Assembly: GCF_030936135.1 (NCBI RefSeq)
Contig: NC_082613.1
Coordinates: 992,001-1,056,000, forward strand
DNA: 64,000 nucleotides
Direction: 5' to 3'
Source of the DNA: Gavia stellata
Taxonomy: Eukaryota > Chordata > Aves > Gaviiformes > Gaviidae
Positions within the stretch are counted from its first letter, which is position 1. Each line of letters begins with the position of its first letter. The notes under the pieces were generated by a model that was not told the DNA's origin, searched no databases, and saw nothing but the letters and a program-made list of their open reading frames with translations. The position numbers were made by a program, and so were the translations under genes. Shown here in pieces: positions 11,241 to 23,061 of the stretch.

Positions 11241-12140
11241 CAGTCACCCCACGGCCCCCGGCAGGGCCGGCTGCGGGGCCTGGGTGGGACGAGGGGTGGG
11301 TGCCGGCCGCGCTCCCCACGGAGCGCCAGCCCTGGGCAGCTCCGCTTTCCCGGCTCAGCAGCCCCGCGGGCAGGGTTTGGGGCGGGGGTCCCCGGGCAGG
11401 GCCCCCCCCCCCCCCTTTTTCCTCCGTGCCTCCCATCACTGCAGAGCCCGCGCAAACTCACGGCACCGCGCTCAGCCGGGCGCTGCTCCCCGCGCCCCCC
11501 CCGCCCCGCCCCCGCTGCGGTGCGCGGCGCGGAGCACCAGAGGGCGCTAGAGCACCGCACAGCGCGCGGCTCCGCGCCCCCCGCCCCGCCCCCGTCCAGC
11601 TCCCCACCCTCCGGGCACCCCGCCCCGCGCCCTCCGGGCATCGCTCCCTGCGTCCCGCCCTCCCTCCCCCGGCATCCCTCCCCTCTTCCCCCACCCCGTC
11701 CCCCCTCCTCTGCCCCGTTCCTCCCCCGCAGCACCATCCTCCCCACAGTCTCCGCAAGCCCGGAGCCACCCCGGGCCCCCCCCGACGGGTGTCACCCCCG
11801 GACACCGCCCGGCTGCGCCGTCCTGCGCCGCCCCCCCGTGCTGCCTCTGCAGCAGCGACAGCCGCGACCCCCCCCCCCGCACCCGCCGCCCGAGCGGAGC
11901 CCCCGCGCCGGGGGCAGGCACCGTGTCGCGGCAGCGCACCCCCCCCCCCCCCCCCTTCCCAGACCTGTTCAAAAGGCAATAAACCCCCAACCCGAGGGGC
12001 CCCGGTCCCGCCGTCGCCCCGTGTCCCCCCCGGCACCCCGCGATGTGCCGCCTCGGGGCCGCGCGTCGGTCGGGTGGGCTTTGCTCAGAGCAGGGGGCCA
12101 CCCCAGGGCTCCCCGCTGCCCGGCCGGGCAGGCTGCTGTC
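11240..12140. promoter_or_regulatory. CpG island with a strong C/G strand skew
   Basis: Dense CpG with a pronounced C bias on the + strand (G on the - strand). Poly(C) runs of about 15 bases start at 11402 and of about 17 bases lie near 11939. Several ORFs of more than 180 codons overlap in different frames and strands, so none is credible. No associated gene was identified. Confidence 0.5.
11533..11549 (+). promoter_or_regulatory. CTCF-like motif
   Basis: AGCACCAGAGGGCGCTA matches the core CTCF consensus (CACCAGRGGGCGCT). It lies in a CpG island between two genes, so an insulator or loop anchor is plausible. Motif match only; occupancy is unknown. Confidence 0.45.
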
Positions 12141-12170
12141 CTTACCTCCCGCTGCTGAGGAACTGGAGAG

Positions 12171-12208
12171 ATCTATCTATCTATATATATATATGTATAT
12201 ACACACAC
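12171..12208. repeat. Compound microsatellite (ATCT)n(AT)n(AC)n
   Basis: ATCT units pass into AT dinucleotides and then ACACAC, abruptly AT-rich inside GC-rich flanks. Confidence 0.9.
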
Positions 12209-14450
12209 CCCAGAGTTACCGACCCACCACCTATGTGGGGCGCGTGGGACGCTGGCGGGTGCCCGGGCCCCCAGCTGCGAGCGGCCTCTGCAGAGCCAGG
12301 CCCCCAGGAAGGCAGCGGGAGTGGGGGACGAGGGGGCGGCCAGATGCCCGCAGGGCGCTGGACCCTCGGCAGCCACCCTTGGTGCAGAGCGGGGCCCCCC
12401 GGGGTCAGGCAGAGCCCCCCCGGGGTCAGGCAGAGCCAAGGCCCCGCTGCGTGCGGAGGGACACACGGCCCACGGGGCTGGAGCCCACGGAGCACGGCCG
12501 GAGCCGGAGCCCCTCCGCAGCGGCTTTGGCAGAGCGCTGCCGGAGCAGGTTAGAGGGAGGGGGAGCACACGCCTTTTCACCAGCTTTTCTACTTGATCCG
12601 TCTCACACAGAAGTGAATTCTGAGCACACAATGCAGTTACTGAATAAAATTATGCTTTTTTTAGTACTTGTATGCATATCGGTTTTAAGGCTCTGCCTAG
12701 AAACCAACCTTATAGCCAGGAGCAGAGACGGGAGGGAAAAGCCAGGCCAACCCCGGACCCCACACTGGACTCGGAGGGTTGCAAGGCACATGGGTGGAAG
12801 CACAGCACCACCGACGAGCAGCTCGCAGGTGACACATCCATCCCTCGCAGGTGACAAGCCCACCACTCCTTCCACCCCAGGGAAGGAGGGAAAAGCACTC
12901 CCGGCTGGGGCAGGAGGGCAGACGCCGCAGCCAGCCCAGGGCTGCCTCTCTGCTCCCTGTTACCATCTCTGTCCCCCAAAGCGTCAGCTCTGTCCCCTCC
13001 CGCAGAGCTCTGCCTGTGCAGAGGAGTCCTGCCTCCCCCTCCGCCATCTCGCCTCACCTCCAGGCAGCAAAGCCGAGGCTCTGCCAGCTCCATCCGCACA
13101 ATGCGGCGAGACACCGGGCCAAGGGGCAGGACCAGCAACCACGTTTTCTTGGAGCGCATCGTGCTCCCCCCTCACCGAGCCTGTTAGAAACGGGTGGCTG
13201 TAATAACGGCACCGTGAATAACTGCAGCTCGCTCACCATGGCCTCCCAGCCCGCTGTGCGCTCCTGCTCTGCCTCCAGCGCCAGCCTCATCCCCTCCCGA
13301 GGCCGTTCCCTGCCATGATGTGCCCTGGTTTCCAACTGCCTTATAGCCTCCTGCCTGCAGCCCTGCCCTGGCCCAGGTGCCTGCAGTCCCCAGTCCCTCC
13401 CACCCAAGGGCTCACCCATCACCTTCAGCTGCTTCTCCCTCTTGCAGCTGGTTTGGCTTTTGTCTGCCACTCTCCTCCCAGCAGGACTCCCGTGAGCTGG
13501 GGGCACAGAAAAACCCCAAATGCGGGATCTGCTGCCCCGTGATAGACAGCATTGCCTAAACGTGGCGCAACACAAAGGGCTTGCCGAGCTGTTATTGCTG
13601 CTGATCTCTCTGCCGCTACCCCAGAGCTGCCTGGAGCAGAGTCTGCCCTTGTAGCTGGCACTCTGCAAACAACGCTCCCGAGGGCCCCTCAGAAGGGCCA
13701 GGGCGCAGCTCCCCGCTCCCGGCAGCGACAGACCGGCCGGCGGGCAGCAGGTACTCCTCTGTCACCAAAACCGGCTGCGGCAGCGCTGGCTGCGGTGGTG
13801 CCATCTGTTCGGCAGGCACAGCCCCGCGTCACGCTGTGGCTGCAGGAGCGATGCCAAAGCGCCTGGACCCCGCTGGGGCACCCGCACGGGAGCCGGGGTT
13901 TGACTGCGGCGACTGACACAGTTTTCAGCCCTGGTAAAAAGACAAGGGCACGATGCCAGCGGCGCCTTCCCCGGCTCTGCAGATCAGCCCTGCGGGGTGG
14001 GGGCCGCGGGTGCTGGGGCTGTGGGGGCAACCTGGGGGGGTGCTGGGGCTCTGGTGGGGGGCAGCTCACCAGCCCACCCACGGATTGGGAAGGTGGATGT
14101 CTTGTGGGATCCCAACAGCAAAACACTAGCACGTCCCAGCGAGGACACGGCGGTGGTGGGACTGGAGAGGCGCTGGGAAGCCTTGTGCCGGCTCCGTCCC
14201 GCTCCGCTTGCTCGCGAGTGAAAGGATTTGTCAACAGGGAGCTGATGAGTCCCACGGGGCCGCCAGCTCGCCGGCCTCCCGGCACCTCCTGCCTGGCATG
14301 CGGCCTCCCGACAGCACAGGCACTGGAGAGCAGCCGAGTGCTCCGGAGGGTCCGCACCCACTGCCCCACCGAACACCCCGGCGTGGGGTCCCAGGCCCTG
14401 CTGCCCGGGCAGCACGGCGGGTCCGGAGGTGCTGACCCGTAAGGTGTTTC
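12209..14450. other. Intergenic GC-leaning DNA; no gene recognised
   Basis: There is a short 21-bp direct repeat around 12401-12440 (GGGGTCAGGCAGAG twice) and an AATAAA at about 12641. ORFs overlap in many frames and none has a recognisable domain or convincing codon pattern. Confidence 0.5.
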
Positions 14451-15882
14451 TGAAAGATGCTCGGGGTAACCCGGGCGGCGCTTGGCACGCGGAGCAGCCA
14501 CACGCCGCGGAGAGAGGAATATTCTTTCACTGGGAGAACAAGAGCAGCCCTCCGATGGCTGCCTCGTCCCTTGTCAACACCAACTTCCAGAGCATCAAAT
14601 TACAGCCGCTGCAGCGGCTCCGAACAAGATGGTCCTCGGGGGCGCGGGAGGCACCGTGCCTGCGCGGCCGGTGCTGCGGGGAGAGCCCGGCCCGGCGGCA
14701 CCGCTGAGGCCGTGACCCCGGTGCTGCACCGCGGGACTGCCGGGGCCCAGCGGAGCAACGCTCCCACCGCCCCCCCCCACCCCCACCCCGCACGGCGCAG
14801 GGGCTCGGCCGGGGCCCTGGGGCGTGCGGGAGCCCCCCGGCCCCCTGCCCCGGCCGGACCGTTGCCTGCCTATCGCGGGGAGCCCGGCTGCAGACGCGCA
14901 GGGGGGGGTCCCGGTGGCGCGGAGAGCACCGCAGCCCGGTTTGCGGCCCCGGCAGCGCCCGCCGCAGCCCTGGGTGCGCGGCACGGGCGGCTCCCAGGAG
15001 ATGCGCCGTCCCCGCAGCTGCGGCTTCCCCCCAGAGCCCACCCGCGGCAGGGCCGGGGCCCCGGGTGCAGCCCCCGCGCCGCGGAGGCCCTGCTGCCGAG
15101 CGGACCCTCCGCCGCGGGGGCGGCCCGGCGGAGCGGCCGCCCGGGTCCCTGTCGCCTGCAGCGCGGGGCGCCCCCCGCCCGCTGCCCCGCAGCCCCCCGC
15201 CCCGGCCCCCCCGCCGGCCTCCGGCCCCGCGGAGCGGCGCTCCCGTCCCGGCTGCGGGGAGGAGGAGGAGGCGGCCGGCGCCGCCCGCCCTCGCTCCCGC
15301 CCCCCCGGCTCCGGCTCCGGCAGCGGGCGGGGGGCGAGCGCTTCCCCCCGGCCCGGTGCTGCCTCGGCCCCGCGCGGCGCGGGGGCACCGCGCACCGTCC
15401 TGCCGCGCACCGCGGCCCCTCGCCCCCCCCCGCGGCGGGGATCCGCCGGCCCGGCCCTCCCCCGCCCCGGGGCCGCCGCGCTCGGCCGGGCCGGGCGGTA
15501 CCGGCGGGGACACGCGGGACCGCGGCTGCGCCTCCACGCCGGCCCCCAGCTGCCCACGCCGCGGCAGCTGGCGGGGTGGGCGGGCGGCGGATCAGCTGCG
15601 CGCCGCGGCCGGGGATCAGCTGCGCTCCGCTCCGCTCCGCTCCGGCGGGGCCCCCCCGCTCCCCCGGGAGGGGCGGCGGCACCGGCTCCCGCCCGACGCT
15701 CCCGGGCCGCGGCGCTGGGCCGGCGCTGCCCGCCCTACCTGCCCGCCGCCCCTCCCGGCCCTCCCTGGCTGCCGCCCAGCCCGGAGCTGCCCTGCCCGCC
15801 GCCGCCGCCTCCTCCTCCGCCGCCGCCGCCGCCTCCTGCGGGCGCTGGCAGCGGCGCGCACAGCCCTCTCTAATCTCGGGGG

Positions 15883-15889
15883 TATAAAA
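15883..15889 (+). promoter_or_regulatory. TATA box (TATAAAA) in the intergenic CpG island
   Basis: GGGGTATAAAATCC in an otherwise GC-saturated region is a strong TATA match and would predict + strand initiation near 15915. No initiator or transcript can be confirmed from sequence alone. Confidence 0.4.
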
Positions 15890-16011
15890 TCCGCTCTGCG
15901 GCTCCCGCCGCCCCGGAGACGGAGCGGGTCCCGGGCGGGGCCGGGGAGCCGCCCGCGGGAAGGGGGGCGATGCTCTCCGGCGGTCCTCCTCCGGCCGAGC
16001 CCCCCCGCCGG

Positions 16012-16027
16012 CTGCAGCCATAGCAAC
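16012..16027 (+). promoter_or_regulatory. RFX X-box-like motif
   Basis: CTGCAGCCATAGCAAC: the right half is a perfect RGYAAC half-site and the left half (GCAGCC) is one mismatch from GTNRCC. The same 16-mer recurs at 20148. Confidence 0.3.
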
Positions 16028-19000
16028 GGCGATGGGCCGCCCCCGCCGGAGCCCGCGGCGCGGTAACGGGCGGGAGAGGGACGCGGGGAAAGAAAGGGCC
16101 GCGCGTTGCGCGGGGCCGTCTCCGGAGGGGTTGGCACGGACACAGCGCGGCGGGCGGCGGCTGCGGGCGGTCCCCCGGCGCCCGTTGCAATGCTTTCTGG
16201 CACAGATGCCCTCCCCGCGGCTGACTTCGCAAGTTTCCCCATCCTCTCCCCTCCTCGCACGGCTTCTTTTCATGCGGCTAAATTATGCGCGAGAGGAGGC
16301 ACGGGCTGGAAATTCTAGGGAAAAAATAAAAATGTGCGGGCGGCTGCAGCCTGGCCCCCTCCAGGGCTCCTCCCGCGAGCGAGAGGGACAGGACGCGGTC
16401 CCGGGTCAGTTGCGTTAAAGCCCCTGAATTTTGAAACGACCAAGAAAAAAGCTTTTCCTGCAGGAGAGCGGCGGCCTGCAGAGCGGGGCCTGCGGCGGGA
16501 CCGCGGTGGGTGCCGGGACCGCGGCCCCTCCACGAGCGGCGGCTGCTGTCCCAGCACGCAGCACCCGTGGGGACAGAAGATAATGCACTCGCTTCCCCCG
16601 AGAAACGTCTTGTTTAGGGGCCAGTAAAAAATACGCAAATCTGGCAGGGCTGGGCCTCCGAGCCTCTCAGGCAGCCTTCCTCCCCGTCTCTGGGGTCGGT
16701 GGGAGCTGAGGCCCGAGCAGCGTGGGGAAGGGGAAGGCAGGGCCGGAGGGACCGCGGGGGCGGCTGCAGGCTGAGATTTGGGATGCCACGGAGCAGGACG
16801 GGGAGACGAGCACGGGATAGCGGCTCCTCCAGGCAGCGGGCATGCGGAGAAGGCTTCTGCTCCCCGCAAGCCCGGGTGGGTGGAGCGTGCTGTCACTTTT
16901 TGGTGCTGGGCAAGCCCGGCATCGCTGTCGCAGAATTGCCGCCTGTGCTCTGATGAGTCAGTAACAGCGCTGCCACATTTCCCTCCTACCAGGCAGCGTC
17001 CCGTTGCGGGTCGGTCGTGCTCCGCACCAGGAGGCTCCCGCACACGCGGTGCTGGTTCGGCTCCAGAGCCACGTGGGTGGGTGAATCTCTGGCAGCGACT
17101 CTCCGGGGAAGCTCCTCTGGAGCAAAGGGCTGCGCAGGGATGAGGACACTGACCTGCAACTCAGGCGAGATGCAGAGCGCCTGGCTCAGGCAGCGATCCC
17201 ATGGGACGCGGGCATGTTCCTGTGCCTGCGTCCCACCTCCTCTGCCAGACAATGAAACACTGCCCTCCTTCCCAAGTTGCAGCAGAATAAATAAAGCAAG
17301 CGCCATATGGTGCCAAGACACGTTGGAAATGGGGCCAAGCCCAGGAGGTAGGGGAGATGGCAAGTCTCCATCCCCACACCAGTCCCCATCTCGAGCTCCA
17401 GGCCAGGACTGGCCTTGGGGGAGCGCTGCACCCGCTCCTCCGCCCCCCGCAGCCGCTGCCCTGCTCCCCAAGCTGCCCGGCACAGCTCCGCACTTCAGCC
17501 GTGGCTCTGCAGTGACTCACTTGCCCTGCCTGCAGTCTTGGGTAGCACAGAAACAAAAGCTGTCCCCAAGAGCCCTTCTTTCTCTAAGGGCTGGGCTGGG
17601 GACACGGGAGTCACCGCTGGACCGGCACTGGGGCACTGTCAGGAGATAACGTCCTGCGCCCTGCCACGGGACACTGCACGTCCTCCTACCCTTCCCCCAG
17701 AATTACAAACAGGAGCAGAAGCTGCAGACAGCTTATCCCCTACAGCCCCTGCAGCCCTGGGGCAGGAGGAGAAGCTTCCCCATGGCTCCAGGGCACCACG
17801 GATGCAGGACCCTCCTGCGAGCAAAAGTGGCATCGTCTTTCCGCCCGCCACAGCGATCCTCCTGCCTGGACACGCTCCCGAAGGCCTGCAGCTCGTGGGG
17901 GCTCGTGTGTTTGCAGGCAAGTTACCTCCAAGCACAGGCACCTAGAAGTGAGATACCTCCAAGCAGAGCTGGGCGTCCCGAGGGAGGGCTGGGCTTTCAG
18001 AGGTGCTGAGCACCTGCAATTCCCCTGCAGCCAGCTCCCTGCAGCAGATGCGCATCCCTCCGAGCACCCAGCCCGCCCTGGCTGCCTGAGGCTAGGGCCC
18101 AACTCAGGACAGCAGATCCTAGAACTTCCTGGGGGCGGGATGTGATGGGCTCCTGGGGGAAGAGGGGCTCCAGGAGCTCCCCAAATGCTAACAGATCTTC
18201 TGCAGGTTTAGCAAGCAGATGCCAGCCTTGGCCGTGCCTGGGAGCCCCCTTCACACAGCCAGCGTGGTACGTACTCGCCCAGCCACCCTCATCTGCCCCA
18301 TTCCCTCTGCAAGGGCCTCAGAGAGGGAAGAAGCGCTTGGCTCTGCCCTCCAGGCCGACTGAATCAAAATTAGGTTCTCCTGAAGATTTTGTAGCCATGG
18401 GGCTGAACTCTATCACTTGCTAATGTGAGCGGATCATTTGCACCTGAGTCATGCCGATGAGAATCATGGAAGTTGTGCAAGCAAAGGAGTTTATTGAATC
18501 ATACACAAAAATGTAGGGATGATAAGGATCGAACAGGACCCAGGAGCAGCCCACAGTGCTCTCCCTGCCACCCTCCCTCCTCGTTTAAAGAGGCAGCTCT
18601 GCCTGATGGAGAGTCCCCCCAGCCCGGCCCCGGTCCCTACCTGCCACCAGCCTCCAGCGAGGTGCTCAGCCTCTGGAAATGCTCCGCACTGACAACTGCT
18701 TGTGGGGTGCTCTGCAGATGGGAAGCACTGTATGAAAATCTTACTTATTGCCAGCGTTATAGATGACGGGAAAAGCAAGAGGCAGCCTTGCCCTGCACAG
18801 CCTGCCGAGACTTCTGCGGAGGGAGCGTGGCCCCGGCGGAGGGTCCTGGCTGCGATGCTGTTTGTTGGCTGGTGGCTGTGGAGGTCCGCGCTTACCGTGG
18901 TCCCAGCTCCACGCGGACCTCCTACCCCACCACGTGTTGATAAACAGAAAAAAATGTACAATGGATGCATTGAAGTTCATAGATAAGCAGAGTACAGCAG

Positions 19001-19976
19001 TGTCTGGTCGGAAGGGGAATTTCTGCATTATTTTTTGCTCTATTAATTCAGAGGTGGGAATTGGCTGAGACAAGGACAATCCACGGGATGCAGGGCCAGA
19101 TCTGGATTTTTGAACACCCCCAGGGCTAGATCCAGGGCAGGGTTAAATGCCAGTAGGCAAAAGAACAGCAGCAACACCAGGACCAAAGGGGACGTGGGTG
19201 TTGCGGGCAGGCGTTGGTCACACAGGCTGACTCTTAGGAGCAGAGGAAGGAGTTGCCGGGAGGTACAGGGCTAGGGTGTGCCATGTCCCCAGCGCCAGGC
19301 ACCGCTGGGAAAGCACGTGCAGCCGCAAGGCGAGGCTGGGTATCCCGGGTGGATCACCAGCCAGCGGCTGAGCGGGCTCTGCTGGCACTGCTCCAGGGAC
19401 CAGCGAGGAGACCTCCCTGCGGAGCATGCACAGGATGGTGCCCGGGCACTGCAGGGGCGAGCGGCGTGCACAGCTCAACCCAGCAAGTCACCGAGCTGCA
19501 GGCGCTGGCAGCGCAGGCGGGGAGTCCAGGCAGCACTGCCGGCAGCAGCCCCGGCTGCAGGCAGCAGCCCAGCCAGGGCGGAGAAGCCGGGGAAGCCTGG
19601 GGTCCGCGCCATGACCCAGGACCTTGCAGCTTCCCGGGCCTCTGACCGATGCGGACGGCCCCTGGGTTTGGCACCAGGGGATGCGTCTGCCCGAAGGCCA
19701 TGCCGGCCGGATCCCGCTCTCGTCAGCAGACAGGCCTGGGGCCTGCGCCTGGCAGGAGGTATCGCAGGATCGGGCCCGGAGCAATCTGTTCAGATAGAAG
19801 TGGGTGGTAATTTAATGGAAATGGGAGAACAACTCCACTGTAGCTCCAAAGCGGGGCGTTATCAGCGAGCAGAGCTCTAACGAGCCAGGGAGAAGGCTGG
19901 AGCCCTCTGTGCCATTTCATCGCTGCTGCTCTGCGTCGCATTTCCCAGGAGCCCTGCAGCCTCGGCCTCATTAATT

Positions 19977-19984
19977 ATGCAAAT
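19977..19984 (+). promoter_or_regulatory. POU/Oct octamer ATGCAAAT
   Basis: A perfect octamer next to a TTAATTA homeodomain core. Motif match only; one such 8-mer per window is expected by chance. Confidence 0.2.
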
Positions 19985-20147
19985 GAAAAGGTGTTGCCAA
20001 CGCGGCATCCCTGGGTAGGATCCCTGTGACTGAAGTTGTGCCCCGAACCTGGAGGCCGCTCCCCTGCGTTTGGGCAGGGAGGGTCCGGGAGCACATCAGG
20101 CAGGATGGATGTTTGCAATAATTATCCAGTCATCCCCTTCAAGTGTA

Positions 20148-20163
20148 CTGCAGCCATAGCAAC
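20148..20163 (+). promoter_or_regulatory. RFX X-box-like motif, second copy
   Basis: CTGCAGCCATAGCAAC, identical over 16 bases to the site at 16012. Confidence 0.25.
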
Positions 20164-22800
20164 AGACAGATGTTCTGTCCCAGCCAGAGTCCGCAGCGAG
20201 CTGGGGAGAGAAGCACAAAAATTAACCCGTTCAGCCCCAGGACAACACAGAATCTGCTTTATTCTGGGACCAGACCAGACTTCAACATCCCTGAGAAAAT
20301 TCTAGGAAATGAGGCAAAAAACCAGCCACGCACCCCCCAAATAAAACCAACAGAAATTGCCCCCGTGCTCGCTCAGCCACTGTCTGACACAGAAAGTTGA
20401 AGGAAAGACCCTGCAGGCTGGTGGCCTGGCTCTGCCCAGTGCCCCGGTGCCGCTCGTCCCGTTACGGGTAACGAGCCCTGCCGGTGCTCAGCGTCTCCCG
20501 GAGGCGACGCTGCAGGCGGGGCTCTCCAGGTCTGGTGGCGGTGAGCCTTTGGAGACGTTCGGCACCAGGGAACCTGTTCAGGGACAGCCAGGAGCAGCAC
20601 GCTCCCTGCGGTCAGCACCCACACAGCGGCCGCAACATAGACACACGGGGCACCCAGCCGGGCAGGGAAGGGGACGGATGAGCCCCATGGAGAAGCGTCC
20701 GCTGCTGAGTTAACAGCTGTGTCAAAGCCTTTAAAGTATTCGGAGGTGGGATGCAGCCAGACCGAAGAACAGCCTGCATTTCGTTATTCCGCTGCTGCAC
20801 GGGTTTCCAGGATTCAGCCCGAGTCCATTAAATCCCACCCAGAAATACTGTCACGAGGGCCCTCGTGCCCACCAGCACACCGAAAATTTAAACCCGGCTT
20901 CTCCTGGGGGCCCTGAGGAGCAGGCAGCCCTCCCCAGGCACAAGGTCTCTGCTGCCTCCTCCCCTCCCCACCAGCCAGCGGTGCCTTTAAGCACTAGCAT
21001 TTACGTGTTTTAAGGTAAAGGCCAGACCCCCACTTCTCAGTTCCCTTCTGAAAGGATGGGTGCTGCCCACCCAGGCCAGGACATGCCCAGAGGTCCCGCA
21101 GAGGCAGCGGGGATTCCTCAGAGCCCAGAGCAATCCCTTGACCTCAGAGCAGCGTAAAGGGGCTCAGGGGAAAGCCCCGTCCAGATGTTTGCAGCTGCAG
21201 CTGCTGCTGGAGTGCACCCATGGCAAGGATTTCAAAGGAGGACGATGGGACGGGGGAGGACAGCCCGAGCAGATGTGCCTGGAGGGACGGATTACACCTG
21301 GAGCGAAGGAGAGAGCCCTCCTCTCCACTGGCGGAGCAAGACAACCCCCTGCCCTGCACATAAGCACAAGTGTGAGAGGTCACAGGAACACAGTTTCACT
21401 TCCCAAACTGTAAGACTATTTTTGGTTCATATTACTTCCCTTCTTGTCCTCTGCCACACAGACAATGAGAGCTCCAGCTTGCAGAGGGCATCCCGTCTCC
21501 TCAAGGCTTGCCTGGTGACCGCTTGTACTGCATTAGCACAGCCTATCCTGGGAATCTCTGGTCTCCCGGTTGGGTTTTTGCTTCCTTCTCCTGAAAACAA
21601 AAAAGCAGAGAAGGGTAAATTTGCTGATCTTGAAACTGAGAGAGACGTGGCATCATGTGCAGTCGCAGAGGATGTGGGCAGGTGCCATCAGACTTCCCCA
21701 CGCAGCTCTGGAAATGTAGCTCAGTCCTGATCTGCAGCTCCCTGGCTGTTCCCGGCCCGGGCTCCCACACAGCGCTGGCAGCTGGTGGGTATTTCGGTCC
21801 TCACCGCAGCGCCCAGGCTACAGCACTCCTTCTGGGGTTTTTCCCCCGAGCACATCAGTTGAGCGTCCATGTGGTTTGATTCCCAGCCCTCTGACGCCGC
21901 GCTGGAGACAGAATAAGAAGGTGGGAAAAATGTCTATTATTCCCACAAATCCCCATTCAATTTGTAACTCCAGCTCTGCCGCTTGTGTCAGTCCCAGGCC
22001 TCTCCCGAGTGAAAGCCACACCAAAAAATGTTTCGGTGCTGTGACATGGACAGAAATCCAATAGGCTCTAGAAGGAATTCACGCTCTTTGCTGACTACCC
22101 TTAGCTGCTTTGACTTATTATCTGACCTGGATCTAAATTAGGTTTTGATTAAAGTCAAGAATAATTCTACTTGGAAAAATCTCATTGTTTAGGTTTCGAG
22201 TTAGCAAAAACTACAGGAGAATTAAAATTGATTTCTCACTTTGGGGACAGAGACCCCGAAGGGACCTTAGACGGTGCCCAGACCTCCGCTGCGAGAGGCA
22301 GCCGCACTGTGCCATGTCATTCATAACCTGACCAAGCTCCGTTTTCGCAGCAGCTGCGTTCTCTCCCCAATTCTCTTCTGCGATCGCTCCTGTAGAGACT
22401 GACAGCTCTGATGCTTGGTCAGCATCTCCTCATTTCAAACATGGATTTATACATAGTCCATTTATTCCTACTTGTTCTCATGCCAAGGTGGTGCTGGGGT
22501 TTAGTCCGTGTCCCTCCCTGGTGTCTACCTCTTGATGGTCCACAAATGCGTCTTCTCTCAGCATTGGTTTGGCTGAGATCAGTGAGCTGAGTCACCTCTG
22601 TGAGACACTCTCCCCTCTCCCGAGCAATCCGGCGAACTCGCTCTGCACCAGTCTCAGGCGAAATTCTCCCGCCATGGCTCACCAGAAGCAGAGAGCAGGC
22701 AGAGCTCCACCAGCGCCTTTACACTTCTCTGCACCTCTCCCAAAATGACTCTCCTGAGACAACTTGGGATCGGTCCCCTTTTTCTTGACCGCATCCCACT

Positions 22801-23061
22801 GGCAGATCACAGCTCTCCATTGGAGGATCACCTCTCCCATTGGTGGATCATCTCTCTCCCATTGGCGGATCACAGCCCTCCCGTTGGCGGATCACAGCCC
22901 CCCCATTGGTGGATCACAGCTCTCCCATTGGCGGATCGCAGCTCTCCCGTTGGCGGATCACAGCCCTCCCATTGGCAGATCACAGCTCTCCCGTTGGCGG
23001 ATCGCTGCTTTCCCGTTGGCGGATCGCTGCTTTCCCGCTGGCGGATCGCAGCCCTCCCATT
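22801..23061. repeat. 22-bp minisatellite carrying inverted CCAAT boxes
   Basis: Twelve head-to-tail units of 20-22 bp built on GGCGGATCACAGCTCTCCC plus (A/G)TT. Where the variable base is A the unit junction reads CCATTGG, an inverted CCAAT. Where it is G it reads CCGTTGG, so many unit differences look like CpG-to-CpA transitions. ORFs in three + strand frames follow from the repeat lacking stops. Confidence 0.92.

Larger units (their letters stand above)
14450..16350. promoter_or_regulatory. Large intergenic CpG island, probable promoter of an unidentified transcript
   Basis: Very dense CpG across about 1.9 kb, with trinucleotide CCG/CCT tracts (15797-15838), tandem GCTCC units (15624-15645), a TATA box at 15883 and an X-box-like site at 16014. 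This is promoter-type architecture, but no exon of a known gene follows on either strand. A lncRNA or a lineage-specific gene is possible. The many ORFs through it follow from its base composition. Confidence 0.5.
16350..22800. other. Intergenic DNA; no gene recognised
   Basis: Mixed composition with scattered short ORFs on both strands. Non-coding items seen: AATAAATAAA near 17287, an octamer at 19977, the X-box-like 16-mer at 20148 and an AT-rich stretch at about 22090-22240. No protein domain, RNA gene or transposable element was recognised. Confidence 0.5.

Noticed and set aside
12603..12700. Hydrophobic peptide-like ORF segment near an AATAAA
   Set aside because: A short AT-rich island within a GC-driven frame, with no start, domain or splice support.
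11087..16273. Overlapping ORFs of 180-490 codons in the intergenic CpG islands
   Set aside because: They are present on both strands and in up to five frames at the same place, with Pro/Arg/Ala/Gly composition. This is expected where AT is scarce; no domain or splice-consistent homology was seen.
22801..23061. CRISPR-like regular repeats
   Set aside because: Units are directly adjacent with no unique spacers, and the genome is a vertebrate. It is a minisatellite.
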